DNA of 64,000 nt from Trichobilharzia szidati (Eukaryota > Platyhelminthes > Trematoda > Strigeidida > Schistosomatidae): assembly GCA_944472155.2 (NCBI GenBank), contig OX235273.1, forward strand, positions 34,073,204 through 34,137,203. Reading direction: 5' to 3'. Positions within the stretch are counted from its first letter, which is position 1. Each line of letters starts with the position of its first letter. Position numbers and translations under genes: made by a program. The notes under the pieces are model-generated. The model worked only from the letters and a program-made list of their open reading frames with translations. It searched no databases and had not been told where the DNA came from. Positions 34,860 to 46,381 of the stretch are shown one piece after another.

Positions 34860-35465
34860 CCTTTTGAAAATGAAAATAGTCTCGTATCAACAGTTCACTG
34901 GCACCTCCAATGCAGGGATATCGCATCATGGAAAATGGAGAGAATTACTTGGTTATTAAAAGGAGAAGGTGTCATCGTAAATGTTAGTGAAACTGTCTTA
35001 TTAAAGAAAAAGTACTACCATGGTCGAGAACGAACGAATAATGTTCCGGTGATTGATTTATGTGATACCTCTCTAGACAAAGGATTTGTTGAGAGCATAG
35101 CAGAAAGAAAGTCAAGTGCTTTAATTCCTATTATTCCTCGACTTGTGAAACAATGATCCTTAATACACACAGAGGAGTGTAAAGGTTATAACCCCTTGTT
35201 TTCTCTTGGATATATTCACCACAAAGTGAACCATTCTAATGATTTTGTAAATCTGATTACAGGGACCCACACTAGTTTTATCGAAGGTTTTCGGAGAAGG
35301 TTAAAAAACAGGATTAGAGCCATTAATGGATCTCAAAGCGATGTCATTTATAGTCATTTAGATGATGATATGTAAATGATGCGGTATAAATTTTTCATTG
35401 ATACTGCTATGCTAAATTGGGAGATGTTTTTATCACATGTGACAGAAAGGTATCCTATATAACAA
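34860..35465 (+). pseudogene. Merlin-type (IS1016/ISXO2-like) transposase relic
   Basis: Two adjoining open stretches in neighbouring frames resemble the DDE domain of Merlin transposons. First VSETVLLKKKYYHGRERTNN, where the family has VDES-FG-RKY-RGR, then SSALIPIIPRLV. Then IHTEECKGYNPLFSLGY with HHKVNHSNDFVNLITGTHT and SFIEGFRRRLKNR. The first catalytic Asp reads Ser and the second (TDEW) reads Glu; the Glu of IEG remains. A stop at 35154-35156 separates the parts. Terminal inverted repeats were not found. Dead copy of a cut-and-paste element. Confidence 0.72.
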
Positions 35466-35469
35466 ATTT

Positions 35470-35950
35470 TGTGCATTTTTTCATTGATATGTATGCATTC
35501 CATGTGATTTGTGCGTTCAGAGTCATTCGCTGATTGGTAGCTATTGAGGATTAAAGTTTGACTTTGCCGATTTTGTTTTAGATACATCGACAGTGAATAA
35601 TGAAGGAGTCGACTGTCTGATCTGAATTATTTCAGAATATGTTTTGTTTCACAAAAGTATGGTATATTATAATGAACCATAAACTGCCTGAGTTTATTCG
35701 TCACGTCTGGGAAGACTGAAGGGATTATGTAACTGTTTTATTTTCTTCAATTTCTATTCTTTTCTGCACAATAATTATTCGAATACAACTTCACATAAAC
35801 AATCTAAAGTATATTGTGAATAAACTAGATCACAGAAATGCTAAATGAATTTGTCTTTATGCAAAAAATCATTATGTTTAATTCGCATTTATAAGTGAGT
35901 TTATTCTTTGAGAATGGTGAGTAGCTAAAATCTCATTCTTACTAGTATAA
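35470..35950. other. Intergenic, no gene recognised
   Basis: AT-rich, stops in all frames; the short minus frame at 35354-35587 overlaps the transposase relic and has no motif. Confidence 0.4.
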
Positions 35951-35954
35951 TCGT

Positions 35955-36250
35955 TAATACTCCCTTGAGTTTCAAGTGAAACATAGGGCTTGAGTAGGAT
36001 GTCACCATTCCATCATATTCCCTGCACTTTTGTTTAGCTGGCTTTACGATTCCCCGTGTGTCTCGTCTCCACTTCACACATTCTCCTAATCACTCCCACA
36101 TCATCGCCTAACTCTTGTTCTTAGATTCACTTAAGAGTTCAGCTCGCACGTGATATCAGTGGACGGTCTCCTCAGTATACGTCCCATCAATCTTTGTTGC
36201 TTATCGGCATCCTCATTCATGCCGCCTCTGAGTAAATTTCTACAGCACAT
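35955..36250 (-). mobile_element. Possible RTE 3' remnant
   Basis: On the minus strand the order of phrases (cttgagtttc---gaaacatagggctt, then a region like the GxSRVI/RRSCE tail) recalls the 3' end seen better at 37735-38240. Heavily decayed. Confidence 0.35.
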
Positions 36251-36754
36251 TATTGTTTTTGATCATCAGGTATTAGCACAGACTTCAAGTGAAAGCCTAG
36301 ATTAAGTAAGATGAAGCTGGTGGCTAACAGATCAATTTCGCTTACATCATCTTTACTATCTATAAGGAAAGAGAAGACATTTTATACAGACTTACTTTCC
36401 ACAATGAAACTGGAGCCAATTTTATTATCTTCTTCTCTTCAGTGATAAAGTCTACCCAAATATGTTTGAACTAACTCCATCTCATGTATTTGTGCTCTTC
36501 AATCCTGTCAGTTAAAACGGAATTATGTGCTGGAAATTTACTCGATTACGCAAGCTAATGCTTCACTATTTATAGATTGTTGTTTCTCATGTACATTTAT
36601 TTAACTTTGTATTAACCGACAGTGACTTTCTAGTTGAATTGGAATATAACTGCTTGCATAAACACTGTTGATTAATTGTAGCACATTAAATAGAAGTTTT
36701 CAGAAATTTATTCCTTACTGATATGTGAGACACTGACTCATATGATGAATGATC

Positions 36755-37105
36755 ATTTTCGAATTATGATCATTATTCACTTTTGGAGAATTACTGACCA
36801 CAGGATGGTCATCAAAGAGTCTTGAATAGAAATGGCTCTCAGCAATATCAATTGGTTCGAGCGCCAGGATTAACGCTCACTTCTAACGATGACTGGTAGT
36901 TAACTTAGATCACAAACTGTAAGCGGGTGAAAATTATGGGCCATTGGACGTTACCTAAGTGACTGATCTGTGACGTATTCATCTGTCAATATGAAGTCCT
37001 CCATTTCCAACTCTGGTGAGGTGATGTGTGTGGACTATTGACAGTGACAAGGTGGGCTGAAACAACAGTCAACTTGAGGTAGTTCTTTAACTACTGTCAT
37101 TTTGT
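36755..37105. repeat. Dispersed repeat, copy 1
   Basis: Shares blocks in the same order with 60465-61150: gaattatgatcattatt, tgaatagaa, gtgaggtgat and gctcaaacga. Noncoding; family unknown. Confidence 0.55.
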
Positions 37106-37109
37106 TAGC

Positions 37110-37690
37110 TCTCAAACGATAACTGCATCTCTTCGCCTATTACAAAACAAACTGTTTTTGATCAGTGCCAGATATTGCTTCTGCAGACCAATGGATGATT
37201 GAAGAAGACTACCCTTAGCGTTCCTGTGAAGAATATTTCTCAAAGATGATGAAATTCTTCTCTCAAGAATATTGCTGGTTAAGTTCCCCTTAAAATGAAG
37301 GTCCATATAAGTTTCTTTTTGGAAGAAGTAATGTTTCGTTCCTTTGGGCTTTTATATTCTTTTCAGTGAATCTTGACAGGTATCTATTTTGGATAAAAGT
37401 TTCTTTCAAAAGATCTAGTTCTACTTCTAGGGCTTCAGGATTACAAATGCATTGGACTCCAGTTACAAGCGATTCAATTAAATTTCGTTTTTGTATAACA
37501 GGCAATGAACTGTATAAACTCCATATTAGTCCGTTCCAAGTGGGTTTCCCGTAGGCTGGCTGACCTTATTATGGTTCCGTCAGATTTCCTTGTCACTTGC
37601 ATATGGAGAAAGGGAATTTCACGTTCCTTTTCCATTTCCAGAGTGAATTTTATTACCGGAGGGCAAATATTATACATTTGTTGTCACTGA
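37110..37690 (-). mobile_element. Penelope-like element F, RT C-terminal remnant
   Basis: Minus strand, three overlapping frames: IKFTLEMEKEREIPFLHMQV (family IPFLDV), RKSDGTIIRSASLRETHLER, NRYLSRFTEKNIK (family NGYP--FIEKN), then MDLHFKGNLTSNILERRISS. The GIY-YIG part is not seen. It lies beside an RTE remnant in the same orientation. Confidence 0.7.
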
Positions 37691-37734
37691 TAAAAATTAT
37701 AACTATTGTTGCAGATGCTGAAAATAAAGTCTTA

Positions 37735-38240
37735 TTGTTACTATTATTGTCCCCTTGAGTTCCATGTGGAAGATAGGCCTTCAACTGCACGTCTCCACTT
37801 GCTTCTGTCTTCTACTGTACTTCTCACTTGCATCCATGGTAATCCATGCTGTTTCAACTCCTCTTCACACGATCTCCTCCATGGCCCCCCTAGACGTCCC
37901 ACTCGCCGCTTCCCTTTCGGGTTCCACTCGAGGGCCTGACGCGCGATGTCACCCAGCGAGTGTCCAATCCATCTCCACTTACTCCTGCGATTGGTTCTTG
38001 TTTTGTTTGTTCCCATAGTTTCTTGTTGGTGATTCTTTCCGGCCATCTGATCTTGAGTATAGAACGAAGACAGTTGTTGGTAAAGGTCTGCAACCTGTTG
38101 GAAATATTCTTTGTGACCTGCCAAGTTTCTGATCCGTATAGAAGAACTGACTGACTTGACTTTTGTATTGAAAATCGGAATACTGTTGTAGATGTTGAGT
38201 GACGAAGATTTCCAGATTGAAGCGTCATTTTCACATAGAA
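37735..38240 (-). mobile_element. RTE-type LINE 3' end
   Basis: Minus strand, 178-codon frame with SIWKSSSLNIYNSIPIFNTK, AGHKEYFQQVADLYQQ, KWRWIGHSLGDIARQALEWNP, GRLGGPWRRSCEEELKQHGL and DRSKWRRAVEGL, closely following the tail of the 31287-33703 copy and less decayed than it in this part. 5'-truncated at about 38240, as is usual for LINE insertions. Confidence 0.82.
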
Positions 38241-38280
38241 CGCAAATGAATGAAATTAATAAGAAAATGTATTGATGCAT

Positions 38281-40284
38281 ATGATATGATCACTAATGTC
38301 ATCAAGCGAACTGAGAACGAAACAAATCCAATAAACTAATAAAGGTCCTCTTATATCTAACTGAACCACCAACCGTAACACCGCGTAATTCTATAGGAAG
38401 GCCTACCGCAGAAGTGCATCATTCAGCCACTAAAATAAGTCGAAATATTTGAGAGCCACGCTGAGCATATATCAGCTTCAAGTTATCTTGACAAAAGATG
38501 GATAACTGATCACAGAATCTCTGCCGAAAAACAATTTTACTACTTGCTTGAATATTTCATCCAATTTCATGGTCATCACCTTTTTTCTTTTGATCTGTAT
38601 ATCATCCATCTAACGCCTGCGTATCTCAATTTGACTTAATTCTTGGCAACTGCTCGTTTTTTTAGTTAGTTCTTTGTTTTAATACCTCAATATCCTCTTC
38701 TACAACAGTGTATGGTTCATAATCATGGGTTGTTTCACAGGTGAGATTTTGTCTGAATGAATTTTGAGATAATGCCGTGGAGTGACCACTTTACCATATA
38801 GTATCATGCGATTATATCATACGACCGCTACATGAACTCATGGTTAAATTTAATTAGCTTTCAACAAAACCTCGTGGAGTTACTGAGGAAAGTGAAGAAC
38901 AAATATTCACCTTAAACTGAATATGAGGAGAGTAAAACTAGTAGAAATCACTTAGTATTCGTATAATCTGTTGTTCGTATGACGAATATGATCCACACCT
39001 TCTATTCTGAATGGAATAACTGAGTGTATGTAATGCAACTAATCGACAATTGTTTTACAGGAATCTTTCCTGATTACGTTTCATCGTAAAATCCCACAAC
39101 CTAATCTGTTCATAAGTTTCGTAAATTTCTGTTGTTTAACTAGTGTCACATGCTTTTCGTGAGATGGAAATGTTGCGAAATTTGTATAATATAACTTTAA
39201 CAGTTTCTTCACTTTCACATTAATGAGAGGAGTCACATTTACTTAACATTTCATATTTAGTAAATATATGCGAGTATGTAAGTGTAGCTACACATTATGT
39301 GCTGATTGCCTCCCATCGTATAATACAAGTTAGCTAGTCTTTGGGAGAGATAAAATTTTAGTCTTTTTGTCTTCTACCATTCATCAGTAAGGTGTAAATG
39401 ATGCAAGCAGAAAACTCATGTTCCTTCTGATACTTACATCTACCGCCCTCTGCACAAAATATGTAAATGTTTCGGACAGTGTATTAACAAACGAACTAAG
39501 GTGCTACACTGTCAGATAAGTATACATAAATTTCAAAAGCATCGGACAAGGCTCCGCAGTCCTGAATGCATCCGTCAGAAACTACTGACTGACCTATTTC
39601 TTCTACCACAACCACGTATGTGTAAAAAATGAGGTCACCGTTGATGAAAAATACTTTGAGGAGCATCGTGATGAGCTGAAAACTGTATTTTCACTATTAT
39701 CTACAGGTAGCAAAAGTAAGAAACCGACTGAATAATTACATGTGAATTTTACGAGTCCTGATTAACAAGCCACTGACAATGACATATAACTCAAACATAA
39801 AATGTTTAGCTTATGCAATGCCCACAACGACTCCTTTAAACAGTTCAAGAATCAATTTTATGCGTGTAATTATTATGCATACAAAAGTTTGCAGCTTGAA
39901 CTTAGTTGAACGGGGTGAAGATCATGATTCTCTTGCTCACTAGAGGCGGAATAGAAATCTCATCAGTTCACCTTTCCATTGTATATGAAGCATGCGTTAA
40001 ATAATTCAAATGAAACTGATTTTCTCCTTGTGGTGACCTCATGCAAGAATTATATCAGTTTGGATAAAGTCCGTTGCACTCATTGTAATCACAGAATGGT
40101 GCTTCAGGTAGTATAGAAATGCAGGTATGTATGTGAATAACTCAGTTTTATCAGGCGCAGTTCGTATTTATTTATCCTTTGAGATCCTGACAATGATAAT
40201 AATGTCTGACTTAAATTTCCAGTTTTGGTATTAAACTTCCTTCTCGTTTCATTGCGATTCACTGATTCATAAAAAATTACTATA
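38281..40284. other. Intergenic, no gene recognised
   Basis: AT-rich spacer between the transposon block and segment B. A 9-nt segment at 39707-39715 has an acceptor (atctacag) and donor (GTAAGA), but such a short match is expected by chance. Confidence 0.4.
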
Positions 40285-42529
40285 AGGCCCACCTACACCA
40301 TTGAAAAGATCCCCTTAGTCACTTTGGAAAACAAAGGAAAGTTCTTGATCCACTGGATATTCTTCTGAAGTGAGTTATGTAGTTATTGTTTCTGTTCTCC
40401 AAGTGGATCAATAGCTATGTTTGGGTGGACACTGCTAACAAACGAAGATGTATTTTTGGAGCTACTTCAAGATTTGAAAACATTGCTCATGATTAGAATA
40501 CCAATGGCAACCTGTCTGTGTAAAACAGCTACAGGTTTCTTAAGAGCATTTCTAATATCAGCCTAATTGAACAGGCTTATTTCTGTTGGTTTTCAAGCCA
40601 TCACTAAATATGTAAATATCACGCCCATTTTACCTCTATTACGTAAAATTTGTGACGCTACAAAAAAAGTATCAAATTGAGGTGTAATTGAAAAAACATC
40701 TACAGCATATTAACACAGTCATCCTACGAAATCTCAGCTGTCCGTCTAACGGATTTTATTAGGGTAAATGTTTGCGAAGACAAAATTCAATATAATGTCA
40801 GCAACCTACAACAGTTATTACTATTATTAGCAACTGAAGTATGTGGGTAAGTCTGCTGGCATTCTCAAGTGCATTTCAAAAATCGTCTCAACTATGAAGG
40901 CTACAATGTTGAGATATTCACATCTGCATCACTTTATTTCAGGGAGAAAATCTACGTTCACTGACAAATTGGTATTTTGATGAGGAAAACAGGGGAGTAA
41001 CAAGGCATATACTTACATCAATCCATAATCTTTCACACACTCACTGCTTTAATTTGGAGAATCATTGACATAAAGGTGAAAGTGTCGAACATTTTGTTCT
41101 TACAATTTCTGGAGTATATGTAAAGCGCCATGCCAAGCGACCATTCCAAACTTCAGTGTTTCAGTGTTAACACCTGCTAGAGATAAGCTTATTTGTACAA
41201 CTTAGAATGACCAATATTCTGTTAAATTTTACATGGATTGCAAATGTTAGAGATATAACATAGAGCCCAGGAAAAAAAATAAATCGATCATAAAATTCCA
41301 GGGAATATTCGAGTGGTTATCAGCACTGCAGATAGGTTGTTAAGCAGGGATTTATAGATCACTTATCCTACTACAGATGACCGGGTTACTTAGAGCTTGT
41401 CAAGACAGTTGACTGTTTATATGTACATATATATAAATGCAGCATACCTCTCAAATGTCGCGACTTGGTTGAGGCAATAACTGCTACACGTATTGGATTC
41501 GTTTCGCTTTCAGTCTGCTTGATCTAATGACAGGTAACATCACATGTACGAATATATATTTTAAATATGCACATATAGATATGTTAGCATTCAGTGATGT
41601 TATTTTCATATTACTGAAACTTAATGACTATACATTCCTTAAGAATAGAAACTCCTGAAATTCTGTGTTAGTGAAAAGTGAGTTGTCATTTGGCCCCCGT
41701 AAATACTGCTATTTATATCGTTAACTGTTAATTCAGCTTCGTGTGCTTCAGAATATAAATCGAATTTACAGTTTCTTCAATCAACATATCATGTGAGTTG
41801 TCAAATGATATTCTGCTACACTGTCTGGCGGTGAATAATTTACTTTCCTCCGTTCCAAAGAATCTGGTGATCTGCTGATTGATGACGGGTTCTAAATTTA
41901 TTTTTGAAAATAATCAATACATCATTTGATCCAAGATTGTATTCGTTTTGATTATTAGAAGGGCGGACCACAGTTGGCAGAGAAATTCATTCCTCAAACT
42001 GTCAAAATTATGTATATGATTCACTCTTAAAGATTCATAGTCGGTTTCACAGACAGATACAGTTATGTTAGCCTTGGATGAAGATAGAAGATTTGGGTAT
42101 TAATAATTATAATAAACTAATATTACTGTGCTTTTGATATCTGTACTCTGTTTTGGATAATCAAAAATTAGTAACTTTTTGATGGATGACTTTTGAAAAC
42201 AATACTGTCTAGAGTGTCTGGCTTAATTAATTTTAATGTGTATTGTTGGTTATGATATGGAATGGAAAAGAATATTTTTTTCATTGCTACTATTTTTACA
42301 CAAAAATGTTCTCAGTCTAGTTTGATTTTGAGCATGGTTTTTTACGTGTGTCTGTGTGATGGAACACCCTAAGCACTTATGTATTAGATAAAGTATATCC
42401 AACGGTATTTGCGTCGATAGAAGATGCATTGTGGCACTCGTGAAAACACGAATCGGCGATCACCCATCGGTGTCTGATGAAGCAATTCATTTATGATTAT
42501 GGATAGAAATCTAAGAAGATCAAATATGA

Positions 42530-43160
42530 AGTGTATTCAAGAAATATGAGTGAAACGACACTTGTCTGTATCATATGGTACTCCACTTTCGTCTGCCTAT
42601 TTGTTGAGCAATCGGCTCTTGGTTAGTTTGTTCATCACCAGAGTTTCTTGTTGCTAATTCTTTCTGCCCTACCATCTCATCTTCAGTATAGAGCCAGCGA
42701 AGGTGGCAGCTGTTCATGTTGCTATGTGACTTGTTGGAAATCCTTTCCGTGACACGCAGTGTAAGTTTTGACCCGAATTGAGGAACTACCTGACGTCAGG
42801 TTTGTGTTGAAAATCCAAATCTTGTTCTTTGCTATGTTTGAGTGAAGGAAATTTCCAAACCTATTTCAGATTGATCGAGGTGTATCTTGCCTTTCCAATT
42901 CTGGTCTGCTTTGACATCCTAATCAATTTCACCTGCCTGTGGTTGAAACATTGCTTAGTAGATAAGTGAAGGAAGTAACCTCTGTCAAATCTCTCCCTCT
43001 GGTGGTGTCTTGTGCTGGTTGTTGTTGCTATTGCTTCTCAAGTTATCTTCATCACCTCCGTCTTCCTTATGTTTACCTGGAGTCCTGTCTTCGCTGCCTG
43101 TCACTTCAGCCAGGTTGTTACTTTTCGTCTGCAAGTAACTGAGTTTGACATCTATGATTT
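42530..43160 (-). mobile_element. RTE-type LINE 3' remnant in segment B
   Basis: Counterpart of 22965-23600 with the same breaks, confirming that the insertion is older than the A/B duplication. Confidence 0.62.
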
Positions 43161-46100
43161 ATAATTACTAATAAGAGAATATAAAATGAACTTTATATTT
43201 ATCAAAATAGATAGTCAAAGCCTTACAAATGGCAGGGATTTTCTACATATATTAGGTACTATCTTACAGTAGAAAGTTACTCGCTGAGTAGTTATAAATA
43301 TAGGTGCATGCTGAATAAGGTATTAACTTTCTAAATATTAGTTTCGTCTCCAGTTACATACTTACTGTTAAAATTACATTTGATTGACCTTAACATCATT
43401 ACTACGTCAGAGGAGATAATTTCTCTATCCATGATACCTAAACCTTCTGCTTAAAGTAATTTCTGGTAATCACTTGCATGTTAATGAGGCCACTTATAAG
43501 TGGTAGTTAAGATACAGAAATCTATCAAATATATTCACCAGTCTTCATAGTAAAATATTGAAACCCTGATTTATGGGAGTCGATTATTCTTAGCAGAAGT
43601 GATAAAAACTGCTAAATGAATTAATTTACTATTTTACACTATGCCTGTAAATCCATATAAGGTAGTATGAAGGTTGTTTGTGTGTATGGTAGTATAGTGC
43701 TGAACAGCTTCAAACGAAGATAAAGGAGAAACACAATTTCACCTGGTCTTGTCTGTATTTTGGGTGGATTATTCAACAAACTAAGGATTTATAAATGAGC
43801 AATTGATTCGACAGATTCTCTTTCCCGTGATTTCATTGCAAAACGATGTCTTTGTTGTGGTATACTGCTACATATTCCTGATTATGACTGATATTAGTAT
43901 ATGACCTGAGAGAGGAACTTAATCATTGTTACAGCTCACTTTTAACACGTTTGTTTCTCACTTATTCTGAAACTTGAGTCCAAATTGATTGCTTAATCCT
44001 TAAACTTTGTTATGATCAAAACTCGATTATTTTGATCTGAATTGAGGAAATCAATCGATGCCCTTCTCTACAGCTTACCGAAATTCCAAAGGTCAGGCAA
44101 AGTTCAAATTTACATTCCACCATATTAAAGCACTATTCAACATAGTGAATTCTGTAGTAATATTCGAGAGCAATGACTTATACTAGAAAACGCAACATTG
44201 AAATGACTCAGAATTCATAATACTAATAATAATATTTCCAACATGCTGGGATTAAACCGTCGCTATCTGCATTAAAATACTTCCTCTGCAGACAGTCACT
44301 CCGACACATGAAATTGTGTCCGGTTAGACAGAATCGCAATAATAAAACAACACACTGTTATCAACACTATTCATCAGAAATTACCAAAACTGATCAGCTG
44401 GAATTGAGATCAACCGGAAACAAAGGCAAATAATGAGGACTAGGTCAAAAATGTTGCACACTTCAGAGGGAAACGAAATAAATACAAAACTGGATGAAAC
44501 GTTCAAACAAGTTTCAGAATTGTAAATAGTTTCCTTTTCATTGAAGGGTTTTCAGATCAATTATTCTGCTACAAACATACCAGTGAATTATTTGTTTGCC
44601 AAGCTAAACTAAAATTAATGGAATTCAGCCTGTCTGTCTATTTGACTGCTATTTAGGAGAGTAAAGACTTATAATTATAGCTAATTATAGCGTGAATAGG
44701 TAATTTCGGCGTATTTGATTCTAAGCATAAGTGAAATTAATGGGGTCTTTTTAGACTATATATCTTGTGAGTTATCAAATAATTTTTCTTCACACTGCCA
44801 GAAAGTTTTCGACAGTTTTTCGCTTATTATCAATTCACATTAACTGCCCACCATGTGGCAGAATAATTTAATTATCTCTGTTAAGACGCATTTGGTGATT
44901 AATGACGTCTTTCGATAAGGCAAGGAATTCATCATGTGACTCATCTTTTATCGATTTCATCTTTCTTACAGGTGGTACAAAGCTGACATGCAAGTTTATT
45001 CCTCAAATCTTCAAAAGTGTACCTACTGTGCCACCATGAAATCCTTTCGTCAGTAGCGTTAACAGACGCTTTTTTCTTCCATTTGCACATAAACAGAAGT
45101 TCTGAAGGTGAAGATAATCACCAGATGGTGTCATTTGGATGAGTAGTTTTAGAAAACAAATTTGTCTGACTTAATTTTCATCTGAAATGATGGGGATGAT
45201 AGCATGGAAATATATTCCCCAATATTATTCTTATCATGGTTATTATACCGAGTTGTTCTGAGTCACTTTTCCTTCTGTGTAGATTGGTTGTGAGCGTTCG
45301 TGTGCGTGTATGTGTGTGTTGAAACACTGATGGCTTTTCCAATCAATGGAGACAGATTTCGCATTCATTAGCACACGAACAGATTCTCGATAACCCACAG
45401 TTGATTTTATTTAGAATCTATGATGCAGATGTACTTGTTCCCCAAAAGATAATGCCGCTCCCAGTGAAACTGAAACTCACCATTGCGTATTTCACTTGGA
45501 TCACAGGATCAACTTTGCCTGTTCAGATCACATGTTAACTAACAACGGCATCATTCACACTTTTATTCTCACAGGTGAATACTCCAATCAAGTTTTATGA
45601 ACAGACGAATGTCACGGAACATTCAGCTTCTGCGGATTTAAACTATGTCGAAACTAATGAAAGCATTATTTGGGTAATAGTGACTAACAGTTGAATTCAG
45701 CCTGTGGACATTCTGTCTTATTGGAAGAGTGGTCAGCCAGGGGATGTATCGCATTCCCCCAGTGAGTGATGGATGCTGTTCCAAAATGACTCAAACCATG
45801 CATTCATCATTTATGTATGACTATCCATCATACATCTGCACGTTGAATATTGTTGGTAATGCCTCATTTTTTTAATAACCTAAGCATTCCATTTTTTGAT
45901 ATTTCTCATTAAAATTATTCAAAATGAAAATGAATGAACATTGAGTGGGTACATAAGTCACCCATCAGTTTTCATTTTTTGGCCTTCAGTGTTCAACATA
46001 TTTTCTTGAAAACAAAGTCGGAATTAAGCTGAGTCTCATTTAATTTGATTTGGTATCACGCACTGATTTGATTAATGTGTTAGGTACTTTCCATAATTAG

Positions 46101-46256
46101 TAATGAATGACAATAAAAGAATATCACCGCTTTAAGAAGAATATTAGTGCAACTATGGAATGACAACAGCGTGTTTATTAAGGTATCCGTTGATCAATTT
46201 GTTTTCTTCTGTTCCACAAAACACGAGACATGACGACATAATTTTCATCCTGTGCA

Positions 46257-46264
46257 TATATAAA
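46257..46264 (+). promoter_or_regulatory. TATA box of the micro-exon gene, copy B
   Basis: TATATAAA, 79 bases upstream of the ATG at 46336, with a conserved surrounding core-promoter sequence shared with copy A (tgtgcatatataaagttggg). Confidence 0.72.
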
Positions 46265-46335
46265 GTTGGGCTTAAAATCATACAGTTGAAATTGTTTTCG
46301 CTATCTTAATCCAAGCGTTTATAGAACGAATACTG

Positions 46336-46381
46336 ATGTTATTCAACTGGCTGATTATCATTCTGGTTTTACAAGCCTGTG
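46336..46381 (+). CDS. MEG exon 1: signal peptide, copy B
   Basis: MLFNWLIIILVLQAC plus one base, donor GTAATT at 46382. The upstream Met of copy A is ATA here, so the second Met is the start; the signal peptide is 15 residues and still plausible. Confidence 0.7.

Noticed and set aside
39707..39715. 9-nt micro-exon candidate with GTAAGA donor
   Set aside because: Too short to carry evidence; a similar 9-nt case occurs at 56176-56184.
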